A stretch of DNA of 64,000 bases from a virus, in IMG/VR virus record IMGVR_UViG_3300036939_000034, positions 1 through 64,000 of that record; one strand, written 5' to 3'. The notes under the pieces are model-generated. The model ran no database searches. It was not told the DNA's origin and saw nothing but the letters and a program-made list of their open reading frames with translations. The translations under genes were made by a program, and so were the position numbers. Each line of letters begins with the position of its first letter. Position 1 is the stretch's first letter. Positions 22,608-30,836 of this stretch are shown piece by piece.

Positions 22608-23947
22608 TAACGGCTGACTTTGGCGGCCTCCAGCTAGTCCCACCGCAAAGCATAGAGACAGAAGAAGCTATCCTCGGCGGCATCCTGCTTGACCCTAACG
22701 CTATTGCGCGAGTTGCAGACATACTTTGTCCTGAAGCGTTCTACATCGGCACTCACAGAGAAATCTATAAAGCCGCCTTAGTTCTTCATGCCGCCGATCG
22801 CCCCGTTGACCTAATGATGATTTCAACATGGCTTTACGACCACGACTTGCTGGAGAGAATCGGGGGTCAGGCAAAGCTAGCCAGCTTGGTAGAGCGCACA
22901 GTGTCCGCCGTCAATATCGACCGATATGCAGCATTGGTGATGGACAAGTACCTCCGTCGCCAACTAATTCACGCAGGAAATGAAATTGTCCAGCTGGGGT
23001 ATGAGGTATCCACTGAACTGGAAGTCGTTCTTGACCAATCAGAGCAAAAAATCTTTAACCTGACGCATTCCGAAGCGACCGCTGTTGACATAGAGCAGCC
23101 AATAGACATCCTGATCCGCATCTACGACCAACTCGGCAGCCCAAAGCTTAAGGGGAGAGCCACCGGGATTCATGATCTAGACAAACTGATTGGCGGATTA
23201 AAACGCAAGAACCTCTATATCGTCGCTGGTCGCTCAGGGATGGGCAAGACACAGTTTGCGGTAAACCTGGCATCGGAAGCCTTAAAGCAGAAAGCCCCTG
23301 TTGTGTTCTTTTCCGCAGAGATGGACAGAGACTCCCTGATGACCCGGATACTTGCCTGGGAATCGGGCGTAGACGCCAAGAAAATTGAAGAACATAGTTT
23401 AGACTCTCCAAACGAGTTTGAGTGCCTTGCTGAAGCAATTGATAGCCTCTCAGATATCCCTTTGTACTTGGATGATACTTCTGGTTCTGCGTTGACTCCT
23501 GCGCGGATTCGTTCTGCTATCCGCCGTGCCACATCAATTTACGGTAAGCCGGCGCTTGTGGTACTGGACTACCTTCAGTTGCTAGGTGATGAATCAGCAA
23601 GTGGTAACCGGGTTGTAGAACTTGATCGGTTGGCTAATGGTTGTAAGTCAATAGCAAAGGAATTTGATGTTCCTTTTGTTGCTCTGGCTCAGATTAATAG
23701 AACAACAGAGAGCCAGTCCAACAAGCGTCCTGTTATATCCCAACTCAGAGAGTCAGGGGCAATAGAGCAGGCAGCAGATGCGATTTTGATGCTGTATCGA
23801 GACGACTATTACAACACGGATACTCCTGATCGAGGAATTTGCGAGGTCATTGTTGGCAAGCAACGAGGTGGCCCGACTGGAACCATAAAGACACTGTTTA
23901 AGCCAGAAACAAGTCGGTTTCTTAATTTAGCTAGCAGGGAGTTCTAG
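22589..23947 (+). CDS. dnaB: replicative DNA helicase DnaB
   Basis: The protein has 452 residues, the normal DnaB length. The N-terminal domain begins PPQSIETEEAILGGILLDPN. The RecA-like motor has Walker A GRSGMGKT (214-221), FFSAEMDRDSL, Walker B LVVLDYLQLL, ALAQINR and ISQLRESGAIEQAADAILML. The ring would unwind DNA at the phage fork, loaded by the upstream initiator. It overlaps that gene by 19 bases. Confidence 0.9.
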   Translation: MYAKNLVTADFGGLQLVPPQSIETEEAILGGILLDPNAIARVADILCPEAFYIGTHREIYKAALVLHAADRPVDLMMISTWLYDHDLLERIGGQAKLASLVERTVSAVNIDRYAALVMDKYLRRQLIHAGNEIVQLGYEVSTELEVVLDQSEQKIFNLTHSEATAVDIEQPIDILIRIYDQLGSPKLKGRATGIHDLDKLIGGLKRKNLYIVAGRSGMGKTQFAVNLASEALKQKAPVVFFSAEMDRDSLMTRILAWESGVDAKKIEEHSLDSPNEFECLAEAIDSLSDIPLYLDDTSGSALTPARIRSAIRRATSIYGKPALVVLDYLQLLGDESASGNRVVELDRLANGCKSIAKEFDVPFVALAQINRTTESQSNKRPVISQLRESGAIEQAADAILMLYRDDYYNTDTPDRGICEVIVGKQRGGPTGTIKTLFKPETSRFLNLASREF

Positions 23948-23950
23948 TCA

Positions 23951-24532
23951 ATGACACAGCACTCTGTAAACAAGTTCAAACTTCTCGAAGAAATTCGTCA
24001 CTTGAACCAAAAAGAACAACAACTAGCAGGACAAAAAGCGGCAATTCACCACGATCAAATATGCTTCCTATTCAGTCTGGGGCAGCGCATTCAGCAGCTC
24101 TATGAGGCTTGTGAGTATGGCGAGTACAAGGCGATGCTCACTCGAATTTCATTTAGCTGGGCAGACGCCGATCGCAAGCGCAAGGTTTGGTTGACGTTTG
24201 GTAAATACCGTAACGAGCCGTGGATTTCCAATTTTGGGAAATCAGCGCTTCAGGAAATGGCTTACGGCAAAAAACCCGATTTAGAGATTATTGAACAGGC
24301 GATCGCCTTAGCAAAAAGCGGCGTAAAAGTTGGCGTTTCCTGGGTCTGGGCTGTGCGGGATAAAAAGCGTTCCTGTGTGCCGTTGGACGCCAATGCGGTC
24401 AGGAATTCAGCCATCAGGAAAACTCGCTTGTCCGCGAAAGTGCGTCAGCTGGTTCATGCCGTTGTTGATGAAATTGGCGAGGAGGAGTTGTTAAAGGTGC
24501 TCCAGAGCGTTCGAGAGGCACGGAGGGCATGA
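23951..24532 (+). CDS. hypothetical replication-region protein
   Basis: The protein has 193 residues, helical, with a coiled N-terminal third and several Trp in the middle. The C-terminal third is basic then acidic. It lies three bases after dnaB and overlaps the next start by ATGA, so it is co-expressed with both. A helicase-loading or accessory role is possible but unsupported by motif. Confidence 0.5.
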   Translation: MTQHSVNKFKLLEEIRHLNQKEQQLAGQKAAIHHDQICFLFSLGQRIQQLYEACEYGEYKAMLTRISFSWADADRKRKVWLTFGKYRNEPWISNFGKSALQEMAYGKKPDLEIIEQAIALAKSGVKVGVSWVWAVRDKKRSCVPLDANAVRNSAIRKTRLSAKVRQLVHAVVDEIGEEELLKVLQSVREARRA

Positions 24533-27500
24533 GCAGTCTACTCACTTTGTCCAATCCTCCTGAGGCAACAGACTCCCCCAAGTCCGGCTTATTCGTCAGC
24601 TTCGGCTACACCTACAACGAGCTAGAGAACTGTGGAAAGTGTGTGACTCGTCGCGACTGGAAAGACTCACACGCCCAGAAATTTATCAAAGCCTATCAAA
24701 AGGGCTTGCTGATTCGAGCGTTTGACAAAGACCCCCGCTATAGAGGCGTCCAAACCGGGTGGTTGAAGCTAACAGTTGCACCTTACCAAGAAGCACTTGC
24801 AGATATGCCAGAGGGCGATGTTGCTCTTGAAGGTTTTCCGGAATTGAGCAAGGAAAAATTCCTCTCTCAATTCTTCAAAAAAACTGACTTGCTAAAACCC
24901 GTTTGGGTTGTGCGGTTCAACTATTCCCCTTTTCCCCTTAAAGACCAATGCCAACAAGTGGACATCTCTTCGCCGGTGGTGGCGGCGACACCGAAGGAGC
25001 AGGCAACGCTGGATACGACTCCTTGTGGGCTATCCAGTACGAGCCAGGAGAAAAGCAGCAATGGGCTGCCGCCATCTACCGCAAGCGATTCCCTAACACA
25101 CGACTCATTGAGCGGGACATCACCCAGCTCACGGACGAGTTTATTCAGTCTCTCCCCGTACCAGACATTCTCATCTGGGGAAGTCCTTGCCCGGATTTCT
25201 CCCAGGCTGGAAAACGTGCCGGTATTGAAGGCGATCGCGGACGCCTGTTTTTTGAAGGAATCCGATTTCTGCAACTTCTCCAGCCTAAATTTTTCCTATT
25301 TGAAAACGTCCAAGGACTGTTCAGCTCAGGGGAAGGAGAAGACTTCAAGCAAGTCATCCAAGCGTTTGCAGAAGTGGGGTATATGGGGACTTGGCAGCTC
25401 AGAAACGGGAGTCGCCATGTCCCACAAAACAGACCCAGAGTCTTCTGTCTGGGCGTTCACCGGCGATGTGCGAATTACGTCCCCGAAGCCTTACAAAAAG
25501 ACGCTGGCTGAATGCTTGGGAGGTAGTGCACCAATAAACTCAGTTAGCGGTGACCCTGTAGATCAGGCTTACACCCTGCGCCAGTCTTCTTTTAAGCAGG
25601 GTACTGGAAACGCCAAGCACCCAAACACTTTTGTTCGGCTGCCTGCTGCTATTAAGGCTTGCGCCAATGAAGTTGAGTTTACGGATGAAGCCCCTAGCTT
25701 GATAGCGGGCAGGTGGCTTGATTCAACCAATAGCAACCACGCTAGAGGCGGGAAGGGCTTTGCCATCCTTGACACACTACAGTCAGCAAGAGAGGGCAAG
25801 CCTCGCATCTATGAATCAGATGCGTGCTCGCTACTTTCCCCCTCTACGGGTGGCTCAAAGCTAAAGGTTGTCCATCGGGCACCAGGCGGCGATCGCCTTT
25901 ACACGGAGAACGCACCCACACTACGTTCTCTCGCCAACACCAACGGTCACCAAGCTGGCAGCGGCGCAATGAAGGTGCGAGAAATCGACGGGGGAGCTTA
26001 CATTGAACGCCCCATGACAGCCCGTGAGTATGAGAACGTGATGGGCTGGGAACCCAATTCCACAGCTATTGGACTAACGGCTGACGGCAGGGAAATCCAG
26101 ATTAGCGAGACACAGAGAAAGCGCGTATTGGGAAACGGGATTGTTCCCCAAGAAATCACAGAGATATTGCTCGCCCTTAAGCCATTTATTGAAGATTCCG
26201 TATTGAGCGGGCATCAAGAGCAAATAGATGAAATTGCCCAGATGGTTCGAGATATCGATCCGGACTGCCCCAACGCTCTGCCAACGATTGAAGCTTCGAC
26301 CCTTCGACAGGCTCAGGGCAACGCCCCGCTCAGCTTTAAAAGCGACTTTGGGCAAGTCAAAGAAAAAGCGACTGTTGACGCAGTCGCCGTAAGCATAAAC
26401 ACATCAGGAGAATACACGATGGTTGCTACAGTTTCGGAGCAATTTGATTTAGAACAAACAATTCAGTCTTACAAGGACAAGCTCAAGCAACTTGACGCTC
26501 AAGCTACTACGTTTCCCGCGAAGTGCGATCGCTCTACCGCTCAAGAGAAGCGGGCCAACACATCTGAACGGAATCGCATTTCTCGCCTTTTGGAAGGTCT
26601 GGCTGTTTGTCGCAAATTTCCTCACAACACAAAAGTGGTTCACGACTTCAACGGTGAGGGTCTAGTTAAAGCCGTGTTCATCGACCATCGTCAAGTGCCT
26701 ATGCTTTCGGTTGTATTTGATGGTTCAGGGTTGGAGGATGTCTCCCCCTATGACGTAAAGGTGGTGAATGGTGTTGAGCAGGGTTCAGACGCCGAAGTTC
26801 GACAGACTGAACAGGCAATCTCGATTGAGGCAGCTATCGAACGGATAGCAGGAGCAGAGCAACAGACTGCCACCAACGACCAATTAGTTGCCGATGGTCA
26901 GGAGTCGGTAAAACGCGATCGCCCATCACCACCAGTTACGGCTTACCTAAACCCCGATGACATCATCATCGACTGTGGAACACAATCGCGAATGTTTGAG
27001 GATGCCCTCAAGATTGAGGACTATAAGCGAGATATGGACAACGGCGAGTGGGATCTAAACCGCCTACCCCTACCTGTTGTTTTCCATAACCCAGATGACG
27101 GACTTCACTACGCTGGCGACTGCCACCAACGAGTAATAGCCGCACGAAGGTCGCCCGCTATCGACAAGCTACTTTTCGAGGTTCGCATCGGCTCATTGGC
27201 AGAGGCAAGGCTTTTCTCTGCAAAAGCCAACACTCAGCACGGACTAGGGGCAGACAACTCACCTGCTGGGGTGCGTAAGCGGATTGAAATGTTTCTTGAC
27301 TCGATCGGGCAGCTGTCACCCGAACGCTACCTTGAAGAATTTCTATCAGTCCCAGATCTGACTCGAAAGGAGCGAGGAACAGGGAGATTCAGCTCCCGCA
27401 CCATTGCTCGTTACCTCCGTCTTCGCCCTGGTCAGGATCGGCTGGTATCAGCCATCATGCACGAGCGGGAATTATCTGCGCGTTTTGCGCAGATGAATCT

Positions 27501-28620
27501 AAAGGAAGGCGATCGCGTTGAAGTAATTACTGGCGCTCCCGACTGGATCAATGTGGGAGAGTTGGGAACCATCATGCAACTGGATAAAAAGTCAGGAGTT
27601 TGGGTGAAGTGGGATGAACGTGAAGGTGCTCCCGTGCCGATTCTTCCCCAATTCGTCCAGCTAACAGATAAACCTAAGCCTGCGCCTGCGCCAAAACCAC
27701 CAGCTTCTCAAGGAGTAACAGGGAGTACGCACGTCGCCAAAACCTTCTCACCACCAACGCCAGAAGACGAGGGGGTTCTGCCGAACGAGGAGGAGCGATC
27801 GCCTGATCACGGCTCCCCTGCAACACAGCCCGAACACCAGTTCACAACTACTACCCCCCAAGAGTACGCATCGGCGGCAGCCACGATAGAGCGAGAGCAG
27901 TTGCCTGCTGTGGTGGAAATTTTGGTGCGCAATATGCCCAAGCAGAGTGTTGAAGTGGTGGAAGCGATCGCCACTTCGTTCAGCGAAGAGCAAAGGCGGC
28001 GTGTCGGCGAGATCTTAGGTTATGAAGCCAGGATTCAAGAGCTAGAAGGTCGAATAATGGAGCTAATGGAGCTAGAAACGAAGCTACAGAAGCCTGCTAC
28101 TCGCACCGACGAATGGTACACACCCCCTGAGTACGTCGAGATGGCACGGGAGGTGCTGGGTGGTATCGACCTCGATCCGGCTAGTAATGAGCTGGCACAG
28201 TCCTGGATTCAAGCTAAGAAATATTTCACAAAGGATGACGAGGGACTGGTTGCCAGCGACTGGTATGCGTGGAATGAAGGCCCCATTACTGTCTGGTGTA
28301 ATCCTCCCTATGGTCGCGATGTTTTTGAGTGGCTTACTACTGCGATTCGAGGATATCAGGACGGCGATATCAAGTCTGCAATGCTCTTGCTCAATCGCAC
28401 GGGTGCCACTTGGTACAAGTCATGCATTAAAGAGGTGACCGCTATCTGCGAAGTACACAAACGCATCGCTTTTCTTGATGAGAATGGCGATCGCCAATCA
28501 TCACCTCGCTACTACAACGACTTCCTCTATCTGGGCGAAGATGTTGAGAAATTCATTGAGGTGTTTTCAGCAATTGGTGATGTTCGAGTGTTGCAGTCTG
28601 AGCAGCGTCGTGCTTCTTAG
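24529..28620 (+). CDS. 4.1-kb open frame: ASCH-like, MTase C-part, ParB-HTH-Dam
   Basis: One frame is open for 1363 codons, but it is a mosaic. Codons 1-140 look like an ASCH-type domain (CGKCVTRRDWKDSHAQKF...WLKLTVAPYQEAL). Codons about 141-325 are a Ser/Thr-rich out-of-frame shadow of the C5-methyltransferase in frame 24948..25511. From about 25512 the frame encodes that methyltransferase's C-terminal part (target region, then RPMTAREYENVMGWEPNST and RKRVLGNGIVPQEI) to about 26200. From 26419 it encodes the ParB-Dam protein. The true products are probably an ASCH protein, a C5-MTase needing a frameshift, and a ParB-Dam protein. Confidence 0.6.
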   Translation: MSSLLTLSNPPEATDSPKSGLFVSFGYTYNELENCGKCVTRRDWKDSHAQKFIKAYQKGLLIRAFDKDPRYRGVQTGWLKLTVAPYQEALADMPEGDVALEGFPELSKEKFLSQFFKKTDLLKPVWVVRFNYSPFPLKDQCQQVDISSPVVAATPKEQATLDTTPCGLSSTSQEKSSNGLPPSTASDSLTHDSLSGTSPSSRTSLFSLSPYQTFSSGEVLARISPRLENVPVLKAIADACFLKESDFCNFSSLNFSYLKTSKDCSAQGKEKTSSKSSKRLQKWGIWGLGSSETGVAMSHKTDPESSVWAFTGDVRITSPKPYKKTLAECLGGSAPINSVSGDPVDQAYTLRQSSFKQGTGNAKHPNTFVRLPAAIKACANEVEFTDEAPSLIAGRWLDSTNSNHARGGKGFAILDTLQSAREGKPRIYESDACSLLSPSTGGSKLKVVHRAPGGDRLYTENAPTLRSLANTNGHQAGSGAMKVREIDGGAYIERPMTAREYENVMGWEPNSTAIGLTADGREIQISETQRKRVLGNGIVPQEITEILLALKPFIEDSVLSGHQEQIDEIAQMVRDIDPDCPNALPTIEASTLRQAQGNAPLSFKSDFGQVKEKATVDAVAVSINTSGEYTMVATVSEQFDLEQTIQSYKDKLKQLDAQATTFPAKCDRSTAQEKRANTSERNRISRLLEGLAVCRKFPHNTKVVHDFNGEGLVKAVFIDHRQVPMLSVVFDGSGLEDVSPYDVKVVNGVEQGSDAEVRQTEQAISIEAAIERIAGAEQQTATNDQLVADGQESVKRDRPSPPVTAYLNPDDIIIDCGTQSRMFEDALKIEDYKRDMDNGEWDLNRLPLPVVFHNPDDGLHYAGDCHQRVIAARRSPAIDKLLFEVRIGSLAEARLFSAKANTQHGLGADNSPAGVRKRIEMFLDSIGQLSPERYLEEFLSVPDLTRKERGTGRFSSRTIARYLRLRPGQDRLVSAIMHERELSARFAQMNLKEGDRVEVITGAPDWINVGELGTIMQLDKKSGVWVKWDEREGAPVPILPQFVQLTDKPKPAPAPKPPASQGVTGSTHVAKTFSPPTPEDEGVLPNEEERSPDHGSPATQPEHQFTTTTPQEYASAAATIEREQLPAVVEILVRNMPKQSVEVVEAIATSFSEEQRRRVGEILGYEARIQELEGRIMELMELETKLQKPATRTDEWYTPPEYVEMAREVLGGIDLDPASNELAQSWIQAKKYFTKDDEGLVASDWYAWNEGPITVWCNPPYGRDVFEWLTTAIRGYQDGDIKSAMLLLNRTGATWYKSCIKEVTAICEVHKRIAFLDENGDRQSSPRYYNDFLYLGEDVEKFIEVFSAIGDVRVLQSEQRRAS
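24948..25511 (+). CDS. C5-cytosine DNA methyltransferase, N-terminal part
   Basis: The 187-codon frame has the conserved methyltransferase motifs: I (HLFAGGGGDTEGAG), IV with the catalytic Cys (GSPCPDFSQAG), VI (FFLFENVQGL) and VIII (SRHVPQNRPRVFCLG). It then stops at TGA 25511, before the target-recognition domain and motifs IX-X. Those are found at once in the overlapping +1 frame (24529..28620). A +1 (or -2) shift between about 25460 and 25511 would rebuild the enzyme. GGC-TGA-A at the stop is one candidate point. The enzyme would add methyl groups to cytosine in DNA, probably to evade host restriction. Confidence 0.7.
   Translation: MPTSGHLFAGGGGDTEGAGNAGYDSLWAIQYEPGEKQQWAAAIYRKRFPNTRLIERDITQLTDEFIQSLPVPDILIWGSPCPDFSQAGKRAGIEGDRGRLFFEGIRFLQLLQPKFFLFENVQGLFSSGEGEDFKQVIQAFAEVGYMGTWQLRNGSRHVPQNRPRVFCLGVHRRCANYVPEALQKDAG
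26300..26319. repeat. dispersed repeat core inside the open frame
   Basis: CCCTTCGACAGGCTCAGGGC is the core of a short palindromic repeat family dispersed in many bacterial genomes. Its translation here is STLRQAQG (opposite strand ALSLSKG). It lies in the linker between the methyltransferase end and the ParB-Dam start, so it was probably inserted in frame without harm. Confidence 0.5.
26419..28620 (+). CDS. ParB-HTH-SH3-Dam adenine methyltransferase fusion
   Basis: ATG 26419 has a strong AGGAG eight bases upstream, so this 733-residue product is likely a separate protein. Order: helical N-terminus and a small beta domain (1-130); ParB/Srx-like domain (about 180-290, IDCGTQSRMFEDALKIEDYK, YAGDCHQRVIAAR); HTH block (about 295-360) shared with gene 7768..8724; SH3-like KEGDRVEVITG (about 362-405); Pro/Glu linker and coiled coil; phage Dam-type N6-adenine methyltransferase (about 560-730, TDEWYTPPEYVE, DLDPAS, catalytic NPPY at 628-631). 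It could read or mark DNA for replication and protection. Confidence 0.7.
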   Translation: MVATVSEQFDLEQTIQSYKDKLKQLDAQATTFPAKCDRSTAQEKRANTSERNRISRLLEGLAVCRKFPHNTKVVHDFNGEGLVKAVFIDHRQVPMLSVVFDGSGLEDVSPYDVKVVNGVEQGSDAEVRQTEQAISIEAAIERIAGAEQQTATNDQLVADGQESVKRDRPSPPVTAYLNPDDIIIDCGTQSRMFEDALKIEDYKRDMDNGEWDLNRLPLPVVFHNPDDGLHYAGDCHQRVIAARRSPAIDKLLFEVRIGSLAEARLFSAKANTQHGLGADNSPAGVRKRIEMFLDSIGQLSPERYLEEFLSVPDLTRKERGTGRFSSRTIARYLRLRPGQDRLVSAIMHERELSARFAQMNLKEGDRVEVITGAPDWINVGELGTIMQLDKKSGVWVKWDEREGAPVPILPQFVQLTDKPKPAPAPKPPASQGVTGSTHVAKTFSPPTPEDEGVLPNEEERSPDHGSPATQPEHQFTTTTPQEYASAAATIEREQLPAVVEILVRNMPKQSVEVVEAIATSFSEEQRRRVGEILGYEARIQELEGRIMELMELETKLQKPATRTDEWYTPPEYVEMAREVLGGIDLDPASNELAQSWIQAKKYFTKDDEGLVASDWYAWNEGPITVWCNPPYGRDVFEWLTTAIRGYQDGDIKSAMLLLNRTGATWYKSCIKEVTAICEVHKRIAFLDENGDRQSSPRYYNDFLYLGEDVEKFIEVFSAIGDVRVLQSEQRRAS
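27477..27491. repeat. TGCGCG palindrome, copy 3
   Basis: TGCGCGTTTTGCGCA, translated as LSARFAQ inside the ParB-Dam gene. Confidence 0.45.
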
Positions 28621-28699
28621 CTTGTCTGGAGGCGATTGCCCCTTCAGAGCAGTTACCATGTATCTAAGGCTTTTTCGCGCAGAGCAAGCAGGAGGCTGA

Positions 28700-29125
28700 G
28701 TGCGCCACGCCCAACTTCATTTTTATCAGCCTTACCACAAGATTACTGAGGGTGTGGTTGCTCCTCAGTCTGAATTTTACGCCAAGATGCCGTTCGAGGG
28801 GGGGCGGGTTTGGGTTTGGGGCAGGCGTCCCGAACCGTCTGATCTGCCACTCCACACCTGTATACAGATTTATAATCCAGCCGTCACAGCCAACCTGTTC
28901 AAGATCATTGCGATTAGTGGTCGCGCAGACATTCACCTGTTGGAGTCATTGACTAATGACCCCAAACAATTCACTTTCTTGAAAGGAAAACCATTAATCA
29001 AGCAGGTTTTAAAAGACGGCGACGTGCTATCTGTTGGATCTTTCCCGTTCAGTCTGACCTACCGGATAGTAGAAGAAGGTAAGGTCAGGGGTGAGGACGA
29101 TACCGTGAGCTTCGTTTTCCCCTAA
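28700..29125 (+). CDS. FHA-like beta protein
   Basis: GTG start; the product has 141 residues, beta-rich throughout. The end, VLKDGDVLSVGSFPFSLTYRI (about 105-125), matches the closing strands of forkhead-associated domains, and SGRADIHLLE (about 73-82) sits where the FHA SR-H motif would be, but the motif is imperfect. FHA domains bind phosphothreonine. It heads a three-gene group with a membrane coiled-coil protein and a receiver domain, which hints at signalling. Family membership is tentative. Confidence 0.4.
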   Translation: MRHAQLHFYQPYHKITEGVVAPQSEFYAKMPFEGGRVWVWGRRPEPSDLPLHTCIQIYNPAVTANLFKIIAISGRADIHLLESLTNDPKQFTFLKGKPLIKQVLKDGDVLSVGSFPFSLTYRIVEEGKVRGEDDTVSFVFP

Positions 29126-29131
29126 AAAAGC

Positions 29132-29758
29132 ATGAATCGATTACGGATTGACCCCAGCCAATTAGTAATAGCTTTCCTCTGTGCTTGTTTAGTCGCCTTT
29201 TTGGTTGTGGAGGCGAAGCGCATGGGTAACGCTCAATGGGCGGCACTCGCTGGGCTTGGTGGCTTTTTCGCTCCGTATTTATTCAAATATTTAAAAGAAT
29301 ACTTCGATAACAAAAATAACCAAATTAAAGAACAGATTAATGAAAAAAACGAACGCATTAAAAAGATAGAGCAGGAGCTGAGAGAAACCCAATCTTCTGT
29401 TGACAGAAGAGTTGACGAAGTTGAGTCGCTCGCCCACACACTACAGGGTATTGTTCAGGACAACAAGGAAGCAATAACTACCGCAACCGCAGCTCTTGAG
29501 CAACTGCGAGGCGAAGCATACAGCGCCCTTGGGTCAGCCCAAAACGCAATTAAGATTTCTGAGGTTTCGCTAGGCATCGGCAGAGATGCCCAGGACAGCA
29601 TCAACCACGTACTGAGGAGCGGGAGCCTGATCCAGATGGCTCAACAAATCACCGAACATGATCTTGAAATTACGATTCTCAAGAGAAAACTGAATTCAGA
29701 AGTTCCACGTGAGGAGAAAACAGCGGACTATGGCGAAAATTCTCCTCATAGAGGATGA
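29132..29758 (+). CDS. membrane-anchored coiled-coil protein
   Basis: The protein has 208 residues. Two hydrophobic segments (about 11-27 and 34-51) form a membrane hairpin. A long heptad helix follows (about 60-130, NNQIKEQINEKNERIKKIEQ and on), then a second helical region. It could be a sensor stalk, a superinfection-exclusion protein or a spanin-like factor; none can be shown. It overlaps the receiver gene by 29 bases, so they are coupled. Confidence 0.5.
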   Translation: MNRLRIDPSQLVIAFLCACLVAFLVVEAKRMGNAQWAALAGLGGFFAPYLFKYLKEYFDNKNNQIKEQINEKNERIKKIEQELRETQSSVDRRVDEVESLAHTLQGIVQDNKEAITTATAALEQLRGEAYSALGSAQNAIKISEVSLGIGRDAQDSINHVLRSGSLIQMAQQITEHDLEITILKRKLNSEVPREEKTADYGENSPHRG

Positions 29759-30101
29759 CCCCGGTATTCTTTCTAATTTGATTGAACTCCTTGAGATGGA
29801 AGAGCATGAAATCTTCTCGGCTAAGAGTGGAAGCCAAGGCATCGAAATCGCGCAGGAAAGGTTACCGGATCTAATCATGTGTGACCTGATGATTCCAGGC
29901 GGGGATGGCTTTGTTGTACTGCGATCGCTCCGCAATGATTCAACGACCGCTAGAATCCCATTTATATTCCTCTCTGCTGCTGCCGACAAAAAGAGTCTAG
30001 CCCAAGGTCTGAGTCTGGGGGCGGATGGCTACATCACCAAACCATTTAAGTCTGAACTATTGCTAAATGCGATCGCTCAGGCTTTGATCAAGAAAGTCTG
30101 A
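29730..30101 (+). CDS. stand-alone response-regulator receiver (CheY-like)
   Basis: ATG 29730 (MAKILLIEDD) is the likely start. The 123-residue product is one receiver domain: acidic pair ED-D (8-10), phospho-acceptor Asp in MCDLMIPGGDG, Ser in FLSAA, and the invariant Lys in GYITKPFKSE. There is no output domain. Receivers are rare in phages; this one may tap a host phosphorelay or work with the adjacent membrane protein. It lies directly before the terminase genes. Confidence 0.75.
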   Translation: MAKILLIEDDPGILSNLIELLEMEEHEIFSAKSGSQGIEIAQERLPDLIMCDLMIPGGDGFVVLRSLRNDSTTARIPFIFLSAAADKKSLAQGLSLGADGYITKPFKSELLLNAIAQALIKKV

Positions 30102-30114
30102 AGTGTAAAGGATT

Positions 30115-30771
30115 ATGACTCAGCCTTGGACGAAGGAACAGTGCCGCGATCGCTATGTTCGCGGCTCCAAAATTAGCTTGAAGCAGCTGGCTGTGGAGTC
30201 GGGTAACTCTTATAAGAACATCAACAACTGGTCACGCTTCGACGAGCCTAAGTGGTCGGTGCAGCGGAAGAGCTTCGAGGCTCAAGTTAGGCTGGAATGT
30301 GATAATGAGATAGTCAAGAAGACAAGCGATCGCACTAGTGACCTAGCCGTTGAACACCTCAACAGTTATCAATCCGCTCGTTCAGTGGTAGACGCTTACT
30401 TCCAGTGGCAGAACCGACGAATAGAGGAAGTCAAAGAAATCCCAGAACGGTTAGAGGCTGAATTAAAGTCAATTCGAGCAAGTAACATCAACTTCTGGCT
30501 GCTGTCGTTGGAAAGGGCAATCAACGGGGAACGGTTAGCAGCTGGCTTAGAGTGGGAGAATGTTCCAAAGGCGATCGCCTTCCTGCAAAAGCTTGGTTAC
30601 GAGATTGTCGATCCAACAATTCCGCCTGGACAATCCACTAAGTTAGAGGAGTCTGGTCTGTCGGACGAGGCTGTAGAGCTTATTAAGACTAAGTTGTTGG
30701 GACTGGATGAGCCGTCTTTGACCGCAGACAACTTAACAGAAATAAGAGAAAAAGTAGGGGATAATAAGTAA
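30115..30771 (+). CDS. terS: terminase small subunit-like protein
   Basis: The protein has 218 residues. The N-terminus (KEQCRDRYVRGSKISLKQLA, then VESGNSYKNINNWSR) is a helix-turn-helix like that of phage small terminases, followed by a central helical oligomerisation region (WQNRRIEEVKEIPERLEAEL) and an acidic tail. It is placed 5' of the large terminase, separated only by an HNH gene. It would recognise phage DNA for packaging. Confidence 0.6.
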   Translation: MTQPWTKEQCRDRYVRGSKISLKQLAVESGNSYKNINNWSRFDEPKWSVQRKSFEAQVRLECDNEIVKKTSDRTSDLAVEHLNSYQSARSVVDAYFQWQNRRIEEVKEIPERLEAELKSIRASNINFWLLSLERAINGERLAAGLEWENVPKAIAFLQKLGYEIVDPTIPPGQSTKLEESGLSDEAVELIKTKLLGLDEPSLTADNLTEIREKVGDNK

Positions 30772-30836
30772 TAGAAATGCCTCTCGCGGATTGAGCAACC
30801 CCAGAGGCTCTACACCTTGAACAAGAAGGTACAGTT

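Noticed and set aside
24908-25096. Third frame across the methyltransferase start
   Set aside because: Trp/Arg-rich shadow; the motif-bearing frame is 24948..25511.
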